From Syngnathus acus (lineage: Eukaryota > Chordata > Actinopteri > Syngnathiformes > Syngnathidae): DNA of 64,000 nucleotides. The notes beneath the pieces were generated by a model. The model was not told where the DNA came from. It did not search any database and worked only from the letters and a program-made list of their open reading frames with translations. The stretch covers positions 1,549,001 to 1,613,000 of the forward strand of contig NC_051095.1 of NCBI RefSeq assembly GCF_901709675.1. Direction: 5' to 3'. A program made the position numbers and the translations under genes. Shown in pieces: positions 1 to 12,299 of this stretch. How positions within the stretch are numbered: the stretch's first letter is position 1; every line of letters starts with the position of its first letter.

Positions 1-2840
1 GTGAAAATCCCTCGTAAAGCTACTTAGCGCATAACCGGAGAGCATATGCTCGCCACTTAAAGGAGAAACATTAACGTGCACTATTAATAAGTAGAGGAAA
101 GTGAGAACAAAAAAAATATATTAGACCGCTGGCTGGCGGATGCGTAGGAATTGGGGCTGAGATTAGCAGCGCGAGCCGAGTCGTTTGTGTCGCAAGTCAA
201 AGGAATGAGTGACGGCCAGATGACGAGAGCCGTCGCGCCAGATGTCGCCCGTCTCTCGTCGTATGTTGTGTCGCAACACGGCCGCCCGATGTTACGTATG
301 CGTTCTTCGGCATTGTAGATGACTTTGGATGGGGGTCAGAGGGCGACCCCTCAAAGGCTTTCACGCGGACGCATTAATCAAAGGCGGCATCGTGGACCTC
401 GACTTTAGTAACATTGCCGCGTTGTTTATTTTTTTGCTCGCATATTTTTTGTCAGAATGTTTGAAAAGCCACGGCCTGCCCGCAGGCTGGCTTGAAAGGG
501 GAAACGTTCGTCAAGGTGAGGCATTTTCATTTGCGCAGCCCCTTTCAGACGGAAGGCCACGGTGCTTTTCAAAGGCACGCAATTAAGGAGTTTTACAACA
601 TTAAATCAAAAGATTAAGGTAACATCAAAAGAGACTCAATAAAATTTGCAAAGAAAAATGACCAAACACATCAAATCAAGGGCAGGATGGTGAAAATAAG
701 AATAAATCCTAATATATATATATAATTGATTTATTTATTTTGACTTCCCCTAATATTACCGTCTGCAAATAAACATGTTTGTCTAACTTGTTGTCTAACA
801 CCATACCGCTCCAACAACAAGTGTGTAATTTGGTGGCTTGGTGCTAAAATGCCGCCGGCTCTGTAAGTGATAATCACTTTCGGGATAGTTGATGGTAGAT
901 CTGCTTCAATTAGCTACTTTGCGCCTGCTCATACGTTGCAAGTCTGGTGAAATGGTGGAAAAGAAATGCACGTCTCCCTTAGAGATGAGTCCCCAGTGTT
1001 TTTTTTGTTGTTTTTTTTTGGCCTTCAATCCAAAATGGCAGCCACCCTCCTCACTGAGCTCGCCTTTTAACAGCGCTATAATTAGTTTTAGCCCCAGGTG
1101 TCTGCTTTTGTGGGCCACGTCTTCCCGAGAATCGAACCTGTCTAGCAAACAGAAACAAACTGCGCCGCGTGAGTCGGCTCGTTTGTACCCGGCCGCCCCC
1201 ACCTCGCGATTGCTTATCGAACATCCGAGAGGGGAGGGGGGAGTGACAGGTCAGCGGCGGGGGGATTCAATTCGCACCAGACGCAATGTTTCAAGACAAG
1301 TCGGTTTTTTTTCTTCATCATTTAAGTTGTCTGGCCGCTAATGTGCCCGCGCGTTCAATTAAAAAGAAAAGTTGAGGGAGTAATTGAAGGCAAAGCCTGC
1401 CCGCACGAGAACAATGCGAGCGCTAATGCGTCTTGGCAGCGGGGATACATCCCATTAGTTCATCGCAAGTTGACCTCGGAGCAGGACAAGTCGGAGAGCG
1501 GACACCAGAGACTACGACAAAGCTCCGCACTTGCCGCTAATTGTGGAAAAGAATCGACCACCTGATTGATACTCGCTTCAGAGTGACGTCTGTAAAAACG
1601 GCCATTTTATATCCTCCCTTCAAAATGGCTTCTCTGTGAAGTAGAAGCTGTCAGAAGAACGAGGCAGAAATGTCTGGATGGAGAAAGTCAACAGACACCG
1701 TCAGCAATGGCTGCTAATGGTGCGCCACGCCAAAACTTGGCATGGAGCCATTTTGGAGGCGCGGAAAAAAACAACATCTGTGACATGTCTGCAAGGTAAC
1801 AGAAACAAAGCAATTCCGCAAGTCGTTTGAGACCGGTCGGTGACGCTCCGATGATAATCGCCAGAGAGAGAGAGAGACATGAAGAGAGAAAGAAAGATGG
1901 AGAGAGGGAGCTAAATTCCAAATCAGAATTTTCATCCCAACTCTGATCAGAAGAAAAACATTTTGTCCAGGCCTGCTTCAAATTACGGGCCGCCCATTCC
2001 ACAGATAAATATCCCGGTGATATTTACCGTTATTTAATTGAGATGGTGGATGGCTGGCTTTAATTAACCCCGTTTGGCGATAAATGTAAATGTCAAACGT
2101 CTGCCACAGCAATCCAGCTTTTTTTGGGGGAGGCGGAAAGCAGCATGTGGGCCGACCCGGTACCGGAAGGGGGGAAGGACACGCGCCTTTTCCGATTCTT
2201 CAGCCTGTTGTGAGACGGCGGGATCGACACGCTAAACGTGACCCAAACCACAAGGCCGACGTTTATCACAGCAGGTGAAGCTTGAAGGCAGCGCCGCCAC
2301 GGGTTAAGAGCCCGATCGGCGGCTTGTAGACAGACACGGTTTTAGTTTCAAGTGGTCCCTTTTGTTACTCACACGGCGTGAGAAGATAATGGGTCCCCGC
2401 TGTAATTGTTGCAGGAGCCGTGACACGTCCTGACCCATCCTGAGACCGATTGGTAGACATCTGCTGATCCAATCCAGTCTTTTGTTGTGAAGGCGTACCA
2501 TTGGCGTTCTCTGTGTTCCCGCCGGCGCCTCTGGAAAAGCATCTCAGCATCTCTCAGGGCCTTTTTTCACACCCACGCTCGGATCGGATCGGCGCCGTTA
2601 CCTCAAATGGGGAGTTTCAGACAGTCAACTTACCCGAGGCCATTTTTATGCTAGCCACCGCGAGACTGTTTTCCCGCCGTCCTCCTCCTTCCCCGCCGCC
2701 ATTGTTTGAGCAAGGTTTTTTCTTTCTGTCATGTTTTATCGGTAGACGTTCCGAATCCGAGTGAGGCCCGCGAAAAGGTCAAGAGTCAAATGAGAACTGT
2801 GAATATCGCTCGCTTCTGTTTGCTGAAATGAGTTGGCGTG
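1..2840. other. Unannotated stretch, no supported gene
   Basis: I see no exon or transposon that I can support. The stretch holds a short (TA)n run near 712-723, long T and G homopolymers near 1003-1018 and 2120-2130, and a purine-rich GA tract at about 1861-1912. Open frames here reach only about 150 codons, overlap each other on both strands and resemble no protein I know. Confidence 0.6.
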
Positions 2841-3006
2841 GTATTTGCAAGGTTTTTTTTTTTTTAACCTGAATGTTTCACCAACAGGTAGATATATATA
2901 TATTTTTTACCTGAATGATTCACGAACGACGAACAAGGAGACCGTTTTTTTTTTTTACCTGAATGATTCAAACGACGAACAGGCAGACATTTTTTTTTAC
3001 CTGAAT

Positions 3007-3018
3007 GATTCACGAACA
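3007..3018. repeat. Target-site duplication, left copy
   Basis: GATTCACGAACA lies directly before the SINE and is repeated at 3386-3397 directly after its ATGG tail. A 12-bp direct repeat flanking the element is the expected mark of target-primed insertion by LINE machinery. The motif also belongs to the host minisatellite, so part of the match could be coincidental, but both copies sit exactly at the element edges. Confidence 0.8.
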
Positions 3019-3385
3019 GAGGCGGCTCGGTGGCGCACTGGGTAGCACGTCCGCCTCACAGTTAGGAGGGTGCGGGTTCGATTCCACCTCCGGCCCTCCC
3101 TGTGTGGAGTTTGCATGTTCTCCCCGGGCCCGCGTGGGTTTTCTCCGGGCACTCCGGTTTCCTCCCACATCCCAAAAACATGCTTGGTAGGCCGATTGAA
3201 GACTCCAAATTGTCCCTAGGTGTGGGTGCGAGTGCAAATGGTTGTTTGTCTCTGTGTGCCCTGCGATTGGCTGGCAACCGGTTCAGGGTGTCCCCCGCCT
3301 ACTGCCCGATGACGGCTGGGATAGGCTCCAGCACTCCCGCGACCCCCGTGGCGACTAAGCGGTTCGGAAAATGGATGGATGGATG
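3019..3385 (+). mobile_element. V-SINE, AFC-like, full length
   Basis: This is a non-autonomous retroposon of about 367 bp. A tRNA-like head carries an A-box-like TGGCGCACTGG at 3031-3041 and a B box GGTTCGATTCC at 3075-3085, the internal promoter for RNA polymerase III. It is followed by the conserved V-SINE core (CTGTGTGGAGTTTGCATG onward, with the GGGTTTTCTCCGGGCACTCC segment), a 3' part containing GATGACGGCTGGGATAGGCT, and a tail of ATGG repeats. The order matches published fish V-SINEs of the AFC type, and I name it from memory of that family. Open frames on both strands through here are by-products of the element. Confidence 0.9.
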
Positions 3386-3397
3386 GATTCACGAACA
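3386..3397. repeat. Target-site duplication, right copy
   Basis: GATTCACGAACA immediately follows the ATGG tail of the SINE and matches 3007-3018 at all 12 positions. After it the minisatellite unit resumes. Confidence 0.8.
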
Positions 3398-4960
3398 ACG
3401 AACAGGTCGACAGTTATTTTTTTATTTACTTTGTTTTACCTGAATGATTAAGAAGCGACGAACAGGCAGACGTTTTTTTTTTTTACCTGCATGATTCACA
3501 AACGACGAGCAGGCAGACGTTTTTGTTTTTTTTACCTGAATGATTCACGAACGACGAACAGGTAGACAGGTCTGTTTTTTCACCAAGGTAAAACTTCCAA
3601 TAGCTCCTCTCACAAAGAGCCACATTAATGAACAGTAAGCCAAGGACAAGTTTTATTGTTTCACGCTAAGGCCAGCAGCCTTTCTAGCAGATGGGGGGGG
3701 GGGCAACGTCTACATCCTGTATGAGTAAAAGCACTTAAGCGTCAGAGCACTTTAGTCAGTCTTTAACGCAAGGAAATTGACTGTGATGTCATCATAAATC
3801 TAAAAAGGGCCCAGTTTATGATTTGAAACAAACAGGTCTGACTTTGTCATAGCTTTCTTTCGAGTCAATTCACAACAGAAGTGATGTGGAGGCGCTTTAG
3901 ACATGGAGCAGGTCAAGGACCACATTTGGCAACTGACTCAAGGAAAAACCTTATTTGGGTAAATTCTTTGGACCTTGAACAGAGCCTCGGCTCTGTGGAG
4001 CGACTTTCTGTCTCGTGATTGCGGATCCACTGCAACTGGAGTTTGGGAATTCAGTTCAAACTGATTGCTGAGTCAGCTTTAGCAAACACAATATTATCAT
4101 TCTCTGGTTTGATCTTTTACGAAGCAACATGTCACGGAGTGGGCGCTCGCTCGCCTCCCTCTTCCGCGTTAACGGGCAAAAGCATCCCGATCGATGCGTC
4201 TTCTAATGGGGCCTGCTAGCAGAAAGCGGGGCAGGGCGCTAGCTTTTCATTACGCACGGCAGATTGCTACGTTCAGTCAGCGCACTCGGGCCTTTCCCGA
4301 AATGAGAGCCACGGAGCATAAAAAGCCTGGGCGAGACGCACCCCGTCCTTGGATTGGCCCGTGACGGCTGTCAACTAAGTCGCATGGCGGTAAAACAAAC
4401 GTCTTTCCGCCACCCAAACTAGTAGCTAGCCTTGGCTACCAGCCGTCATGACTGCCAACAGCAGCGTGCTGAAAGTTTGATTTGAGCTGGTGCTAACGTA
4501 TCTGGACTGGAATAAAAAAAAAATATTAGCACTAGCAATGACATTATCGCGCATGAAGGACTCCAAAAGGTGTTATGAAGAAGCAACGGGCCATGAGAAG
4601 CTGGCAGATGTAAGATTTATTTTAACGTCTTGACAAGAATAAAGCAGGTGGTGTTTAATTACGCAGGGCGAGGGCGGTGTGAAACATCTTGATAACAACG
4701 CAGAGTGATAACTGAGTTCCTCATCTCGCCGTCGGGTTACGTCGCGTCTTGCTGTTCTATTCTCATCGTGGAACGTGAAGTGTGTCTCACCTTGATTGGC
4801 TTAAAGTTGGGATTTCACGGCTTCTCGCGGGCTAATGTGAAAACACGCTTTGACATTTTTAATAAACCATGTATCATCCGCGTTCACATTGTGACAACTA
4901 CAGAACTTCATTAACAACCCCAAAATGGTATCTTGTCATCAGTATGTGAGTGCTATACAG

Positions 4961-4974
4961 GTGCCCCCTAGTGG
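4961..4974 (-). promoter_or_regulatory. CTCF-like motif
   Basis: The minus strand reads CCACTAGGGGGCAC, which fits every position of the commonly used CTCF core CCASYAGRKGGCR. CTCF binds such sites to form chromatin loop anchors and insulators in vertebrates. The same string, written GTGCCCCCTAGTGG on the plus strand, also turns up in fish repeats, so it may be carried by a degraded element. Binding cannot be judged from sequence alone. Confidence 0.35.
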
Positions 4975-7929
4975 CATATAAAAGGATCACAACCCATGTC
5001 ATTATTTAACCTATGATTTGATGGCTTTTCAGAAATTGACCCAAAATACACATAGCATAAAAATTTTTCATCATGTCATTCTTTTGTGCCAATATCTTTT
5101 GGAACAGTTCACAAATATTTGTCTTATTGCTTGACAAAAACTTTAGTTCTGAAATAGCCAAATCATTTTAAAAGCAATAAGGTTGGCCGGCCTTGCCACC
5201 CGATGACCATTTTTTTTCTGAAAATGACTTTTTGATCATGTCTGACATTTGACCCCCTCTGTAAATAAACTTTTGGTGCACATTGCTTGCTATTGAGTTC
5301 AACCAATCCGAAGGTAGTTCATCGTTTGGTGACTTGTTTGGTTTCATTGACATTCACATGTAGCTGTGTTTGATTATATTTCGATTTTATTGAAATTGTG
5401 TAAACATTCTCGACACCTACATTCTGTGTAAAATGATTTAAGAGCTATTTTTTGCGAGGAATCCATTTTGATGAATTTGTAAATTCGTTTGTCGGTTCCA
5501 CCTTACCTGTTGTAGTAAGAGGGGCACATATTAACGTGACACATACCGGAGTGGTAAAAGTGAACCCGAACTATGTTAATTGGATTTCGCCCCATTTGTG
5601 TATTGTTACACTCGCTGCAGGGGAGTGATCGCTCCGTTCGTTGCCGGTGTGAACGTGACGCTCTTGCTGCATTACAGGGGGCGTTATGACTCATTGTTGC
5701 TAATTCAATGTTCTCTGTTGCACTTCAGTACATTAGCTGGTAACAATGTCGAATGTACTTTTTGATTCAAAACATTTCTGTGGATACAAATTTATTTGAG
5801 ATATTTTGGGCCAGTGTTATTCCCTTCAATTACAGCAATACGTTGTATTTAATCTATTTTTGTATTAGATGCACAAAGAGTAAAAAAAATATGGGGGAAA
5901 AAATACAGGGACAGATTCTGAGGGCAAATAAAACAGCCATCCCTGACCTCAACCCCACCGAGAACTCTAAAATGAGGATAGTTGCTTGTCAACTCTATAG
6001 GACCTTGTTTCATTTCATCTCCATCATGTGATATTTCCCAATTCCGGCATCTGACGTCCAACATCATTTCCAGTAGGCTAAAAAGAACAGTGCCCCCCCC
6101 ACCCCCACCGTCCCTCCTTCCCAGCCTGTAAGGAAGAAAAGATTGTCTCTGGAAAGAAAGAAAAAAAACGTAACTATGGCTATATTTCCGTGTGTGTGCG
6201 TGAGCAGGCTTCCCGTGAAGATAACAAGCGTGTGAACATTTCAGCGCCAAGTGACTCTCCGTCGGGGAGACGACATGGCGTTCGCGTTTCTGATCCGTCA
6301 CGTACGCTCGCGGCAAACGCAAACTTGCGCTCCGAGTTCCATATTGAGCCGACAGGAATTAGAATTCAGAAGAGATTAGCTACGGAAGTAGACGACACAC
6401 ACACACACACAGCCCGGAGCTGTGTTTTGAGGCCCCGCCCCCGCCCCTCCATTTAACATTATTTTTCCATTGTAGCCTTTTAAGCTTGCCCTTTTGTTTT
6501 TCTTTGGCCGTGCACCAACCAAAACAAAAATCCATTCACACGCTAGTTGCTGACAAATACACAAATGCACATTGTTTGATGCACTTTAGCGCATTCATTG
6601 AGCGGCACCGGTCAATATTTTCCTGAGCTGTAAGTCACGTGAGTGCGTACGCGACTTAATGAGGACGGGTGGGGCGCAGGGCCTTCTCTGCTTCAGACAG
6701 CTCGCATCACTTCTTGAACAACCGACATGATAAATTTGCCCCATAAAAAAAAAATATCAGCCAGGTCCACTTTGTATGTGCGTGTGTGTGTGTTGCAGGG
6801 TTGTTATCGTTATGGATTGTTCATGCTATTTTGTTTTCAATTTTCTTTTGTAAGTTCATTTTGTTTAAATGAGTTTTTAGAGCGGGGTTGAAATTGTTTT
6901 GAAAATGTTTTTTCAGGTTTGATATCAGTTGAATTTTTTTTAATGTATGTTGAGTGCCGAAAAGAGTCGCACTTCTTTCTTTGGTACAGACTCATTTATT
7001 TATTCTATTAACACAAATGTGTTTTTAATTTTGGTTTTAGTTATTTCAATTGTTTCCATTAACTATAATAACCTTGGCGAGTGAGTGCACTTGTTTTGTA
7101 GTGTGTGTGTGTTCGTATATGATTGGTAAATTGTGTTTAAAGGAGCAAAGTTAATAGCCTCACGTTTAAAAGCCACAAGCCTTATAAAATAGCGAAACAG
7201 AGAAGGGAAAAAAATAACACACCCACAATTCTAAATAGCTCATCAATAATTAGAAGCGAAAATTAGATTGCCATTCAAATCCCCAAGCGGGCTAATCACA
7301 TCTAATGTTGATGTTTTGCTCTTTCCACTTTTGTTCACTTACAGAGTCATCAAGAGTCCAAAAAGCGAGCCGAGTACAAAACCTCTGCTTATTGTCTCGT
7401 TCGATAGCGGCGCATTAAGTCGGCGCTTGCTAATTAATTTCCATCAAGACAGCCGCTCGCACGCTCGATAGTCAATTTTTAAAAGCTATAGACTGGATAG
7501 CATGTGGCCTTGTGCAACGCTAAGTGCTCCGCTTAATAAGCCAAGCTGGCTAAATGCGAGATGCAAATGTCTGCATTGGCAGCGGCAACATTATTTGAGA
7601 TACTCGAGTACAACTGGGCTTTGACTACGAAGTGCTGCTTCCACAAGTGAAATTGCCGTCATTGCCCCAGGGGTGCTGCGCCCACGGTCGTCATAGCAAC
7701 AAACTTTGCTTTCGTGGCGTCGCAGACAACAAACAAAAAGCTCCTTTTCATAAAGTGTCTCTGGCGATTTAAGATTTTTGCATTTGGATCTTATTTACAG
7801 AAAATGACAAACTAGAAGGTCTTCATTGTAGAGTCAGACATGGAGGGATGACCTTTTTTTTTTTGGACGTTTTTTGCTGTCGTTTTGATATTTCCAAGCA
7901 AAACGACAAGAACCAAAACACCTTTGGGA

Positions 7930-8115
7930 CACCACCGAGAAGATGGGCCGGGCCGCCCGCGGCACTAATGATGACATGCGGTTGATAAGCGGCGGGGCGG
8001 CGGCGGGCCGCTCCCTTCCTCTCGGCCGGCTCACCAGGTGACAGGCCCGCCGGCTAACGAGCGTCGAATACGCGGGGACCTCGAAACCGCACCGCGCTGC
8101 GAGGGAGATCATCTT
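7930..8115. promoter_or_regulatory. CpG-rich block, possible CpG island
   Basis: CpG dinucleotides are dense here (runs such as GCGGCGGGGCGGCGGCGGGC near 7989), in contrast to the CpG-poor sequence on both sides. It could be an orphan CpG island or an enhancer-like block. No start codon followed by a convincing coding segment or splice donor is seen, so I do not call a promoter. Confidence 0.25.
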
Positions 8116-8799
8116 TTCCGTGTAACAACAACAACAAAAAAAAGCCGGGCTTATTATTCCGCAGACGGGTCCCTGGAGTGGAAAATTAGCTCCGGCGACA
8201 ATTTGCTACGTGGAGAATGAGCGTGTAAATGAAAGTATGGGAAAAGCAATCGTCGGCCGCGTTGACGGACGGCGTCGCCGAAGCGGGATGGTTCGCTCGC
8301 TTGTGAAGTGACATAATTGTGTTTGTCATTCCTGCTCGTATTCATCCGTTCAATTGCAGCGAAGGTCTCTGTTGCACTGCGGGAAGAAAAGAATAATTGT
8401 GGCCACGATGAAGACGTACACGTGCACTCTTGTGAAATGATCATTTATGGGCCACGGGGAAAAAAATGTAACGTGCACAACATGTACAAATGAGACGGAC
8501 GCAATTTTCTTTTTTTTTTGTCCTTGATGTTGAGCGCAACAACAAACACGAGGGATGTCCTCCTAAAATCACAAAGTGACTTTTAATGCGGCCAATTATT
8601 TATTGTGATAATAGGCGTGCAAATGTTTTTGCGATGACTAAGTATTGATTAGTTCGCCCGTTTTTTTTTTTTTCCCCCTCCAATGAATCGTTTCTCCCTG
8701 CTGGAGCGGGTCCAACTATCGGCGCTGTGCGGGATGTCTGACTCCCCCCCCCCCCGACCAATGACAAGTCAGCTCCCAAGCTTGAGTCTGAAGAAGCTG

Positions 8800-8862
8800 T
8801 TAACTCATTCATTGCCATTATAGACGTCAAAGATATTAACTGGGTTGGCAGTGAATGAGTTG
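8800..8862. mobile_element. Short TTAA-type hairpin element
   Basis: A 63-bp palindromic element. The left arm AACTCATTCATTGCCA is matched by the right arm TGGCAGTGAATGAGTT in inverted orientation, with one mismatch, around a centre containing TAGACGTCAAAGATATTAAC. The left edge sits in a TTAA and the right edge reads TTGA, consistent with a miniature piggyBac-type element whose TTAA duplication has decayed on one side. A related fragment lies at 59008-59065. Confidence 0.6.
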
Positions 8863-8869
8863 ACGAGCG

Positions 8870-10165
8870 TCGTCAATGACCCCACGAGAAGTCTCGCTGT
8901 GATATTTCCTCCCATCATTTGAAGTGGGAAGCTGCGCATAAGATGCAAAGAAGCCAAAGTTGTGTGCACCCTTACTGTGCCAAAAAAAGTTCTTCGTCCA
9001 TCACGCCTTCTCTCCGTTTCCAACAAGCACACCGTGACCTCATGGCTTTGTAATGCAGCCATTGCGTCCCTCCCCGCCCGTCTTTTATGCAGTTCCCCAA
9101 CAAATTCAATTGTACATTGTGATTGCTTTCATTGATTCCTACATTGCAGCCCCGTCCCGCCGGACCCTCGTCGACTCCGGATCGCTTTATTCCCCCTTCA
9201 CACACCTCACTGCTCTCTAATAACACCTACCCCCCCCTTTGGCGAGAAACACCGGGTTACCTGCGAGCTCTACCGGGACGGGAGTAATATCAGAAATGCA
9301 AACCAGGTGAAATCTCAGGACGAGCCTCCCGCTAATTAATGGGACGTTCGTCGTGTAGCGGCGGAGAAGACGAGCCTCGCGGAGACGGACGGGTTAGCAT
9401 GGAGGAGATGAGTGCTGAGCAACCAGCTCGTGGGGATTGAAGGCATCCTTTTCTTGGCAACTGATCTTCAGTCCATGTAATTAGACGGGGCCGCTGTGGT
9501 GGGTTGGGGGGCAGATCTTCTAATCCAATCTGTAATGGCCGTCCGGAATGTATGTCGGAGGGAACGCAACATTCACCGCAGAGAACGAGTTGAAAGGATC
9601 CACACAGCGGTTGCTATGGAACCCTGTTGTTACTCTGTGCAGGATGGGGTGGCCGGTTCGTCAAAGGATATCAATCAATCAATATATATATAAGAAAATG
9701 AGTAGAGAGAGCTCTCTATTGATGAGCGGCGGCTGGGAGAGAAAAACAAATAGGGGAGGGGGAGGGGTCGTCTCCGCCACTGTGATGAAAGGAAGCAAGA
9801 TGTGCAAGACGTCTCTGAAAGAACGCAGAAAGGCACACGCTCCTTGTATCCATTCAGCGCTCCGCTTGAGATTCAGCCTGTAAGGCAGAACGGGGGCAAG
9901 GGAGCGCCCATCCCCGTTTCCTTCACATGGCCAGTCGTCTCAGACGGCTGCAAATTGAACACCGCATCAAGGCTGACCGTTCAAAAATGCGCCCCCACCC
10001 CACCCTACATATGCTGCTGATGGGCTGCGATGTAATGGAAGTCTTTGTGGTCCTCTGATGCTGCGAGCTGTAGCTCGGGGGTCAGCGGAATCATTTGCAT
10101 TATGGTGCTTTTGCCTTTAGTGATCCTTCCCAGGCAGACGAATGCAAGACAGCAAAAAGGCTAAA
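8870..10165. other. Unannotated stretch
   Basis: No gene is supported. Short (CAAT)n and (TA)n runs occur near 9671-9690, C-runs near 9228-9237, and a purine-rich GGGGAGGGGGAGGGG tract near 9753-9768. Open frames are under 115 codons and unrecognised. Confidence 0.55.
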
Positions 10166-10169
10166 GTTG

Positions 10170-10291
<122 letters not shown>

Positions 10292-10299
10292 CGTAGCAC

Positions 10300-12295
10300 T
10301 GTGATTCTTAATGTGCAGTAAGAATCGAAATTAAGTCAGTAAGTGCAGCAAAGTTACGTTAAAGTTTCATCAAAAGTAACAGAAGTGTACTTCTGGACTG
10401 GATTTTGAAAGGTCTAATTCTGTGTTTCTTTCATTTACCACTGGAGGGCGCTTGACTCGGCACCTGCTTTAGCCTAGCGTGCGCTCAACAGGCGCGGCCC
10501 AGCTAATGACAAAGACCTTGTCGCTTCAAGCGTTGAACGGAGCCGCCTTGTACCGGACACCCGAGCGTCCACGTCTCGGTTCGGGTGACATCTCCGGTTC
10601 AAAGCACTCAGATAGCAGGGGGGGGGTGTCGGGAAGTGGGCGGACTTCATCTGTCAGGCACGCTCCAAAGGCGACCTTGAGCAGAGGGTTTGATTGAGGT
10701 GTTCAAAACCCGGGCGTGAAAAAGAGGATTGATAGAATCAAGCGCGCGGGATTACTTGGCATTCGGCAGCGCAGGCTGGCCTCTGGCCTGCCGATGGTGT
10801 TGCAAATGAAGTGTCGACGCAACTTTGCGAGGAAAGACGAATGGAAATGAGAGAGCAACGGCGAGCCGCCCAAAGAGGAATAGGACGAGAAGGAAAGGTA
10901 GAAATCTTTCAAAGGTGTGCTCACTGAAGCACCGTGCAGACAATGAATACTGATGACGGACGGAGCTCTGTTGGCTTCCCCTCAAACTTTGGACTGTAAA
11001 AGTTTCTGATGAGTACGGCGCGGCCGTCTAGCGGTTAGCTCAAGCTAACCAATGACAACTGTTTGACGATATTTATCATCCAAAATCGGACCAGTGGAAT
11101 AGAATGCGTGGTTGGGTATTTGCCAAAATGGCGACCAGTCCGGGTTGTAACCTTCAAAGTCAGATTTCATTTTACGGGCTTATTATGCAAAAAAAACAAA
11201 ACATCGTATGTCTTCTTTAAAGTAACAAGACAAGTGGAAGGGTTGCGAAAATAATGCCGCCATACATCATTCCCGTTACGTTCTGGCAAAATATAGCTTT
11301 AGCCAATGATCCGTCGACGCCGCGTTAGCGTCGGTAATTGAACCGTTCGTCACGCGCCGCACCTCATCCAATCTCCATTAGCCGTCTTTCACTCGGCGTT
11401 CACGCCGCTCAAAGGCGCCGAGCCGAGCGAGAGGACGGAGCGGCGCCCCCCGTTCGTGCCCGTGACCCGATTGAAAGGCGAGCGAGATGATGAGACACGA
11501 CTCGGAGAGCCAAGTTGACGCTCATGTGGGTTCGGTGACAACCCCCTCCCGGAAAAAATAGCAAAGGCTGCAAAAATACTCCATCACGATACTTGTGGAA
11601 GAAAAAGCTACGGTTCAAGTGGTGTACTTCAGAAAAACATACACTTCATAAGATTATTTTTGAAGTAAGCATGGCACACAACTCATGATGTACTATGTGA
11701 TGACTTGCCCTTCATTGCAAAAAAAAAAACAAAGAGCAAAAATAGCCGCGGAGAGCCGTAGCATGTCTCCATGGCGGCTCTTAGAAATAAGTGGCTAGAA
11801 TATGACACCGGGGGCAACATTGTCAGGAGGAATTGACTCGGCCAAACACAAATAAAGCAGCGACTTGAAAGAGCCTTGAAGATGATGATTTCCAGATATT
11901 GCGCCCGATGCGCTTCGCGTCCCCATCCGTCACGCCGCAATCTCCTCGCCGCACTCTCCGTTCCTTTCATCCGCCGCTCGCAAGATGAATCCCGCTCAGC
12001 GTCATTGTGCGCGTGACTCCCCTCACTTTGCCGTTTCGCCCTCCGCCGCTAACGTCAGCCTTCATCTAGCCGGGAAACGTACGATGGGAGGATTCCATTT
12101 TGCCGGTCGAGAGGAAAAGGATAGCGGGAAGAAAAGCAACGGTAATTTAAGCAGCGGGATGCGATGAACGTGGCCTCGTCAGCCCTTTTTTTGTGACAAA
12201 TCCTCAAAAGCAACCTTTGGAGTTGGAGGACATTTTCTGTCCGGACCCGTGAAATGTCAACGTTATCCACGGCTGAATACTGATAACCACCGTCG
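10300..12295. other. Unannotated stretch
   Basis: No gene is supported. A weaker CTCF-like match, CCACTGGAGGGCGCT at 10438-10452 on the plus strand, has one mismatch to the core. CpG-richer sequence lies near 11320-11470. Open frames stay below 100 codons and are not recognised. Confidence 0.55.
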
Positions 12296-12299
12296 TGCT

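Larger units (their letters stand above)
2847..3570. repeat. Minisatellite, unit ~42-50 bp, split by a SINE
   Basis: The unit is an oligo-T run followed by ACCTGAATGATTCACGAACG and then ACGAACAGGCAGAC. Unit starts are visible near 2861, 2908, 2957, 2999, 3437, 3485 and 3535, so about seven units. Variation is mainly in the length of the T run and in single-base changes. The fourth unit is interrupted by the SINE at 3019-3385. Removing the SINE and one copy of its target duplication restores a normal unit, so the array existed before the insertion. Confidence 0.9.
3590..8799. other. Unannotated stretch with simple repeats
   Basis: No gene is supported. Visible structure includes C- and G-runs near 3690-3702 and 6093-6106, a (CA)n tract at about 6395-6411, (TG)n tracts near 6777-6793 and 7101-7112, and a CpG-rich block at about 7930-8115. 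The part from about 4900 to 5900 is AT-rich and closed in most frames. One CTCF-like site at 4961-4974 is listed separately. Confidence 0.6.

Noticed and set aside
1120-1150. B-box-like GGTTCGATTCTC on the minus strand, possible tRNA
   Set aside because: The bases beside the loop do not pair into a T-stem, and no acceptor or anticodon arm is found.
3019-3100. tRNA gene
   Set aside because: The A-box-like and B-box sequences belong to the tRNA-derived head of the SINE, and no complete cloverleaf is present.
5849-6322. 157-codon minus-strand open frame
   Set aside because: It includes translated G-runs and low-complexity sequence, with no homologous family recognised.
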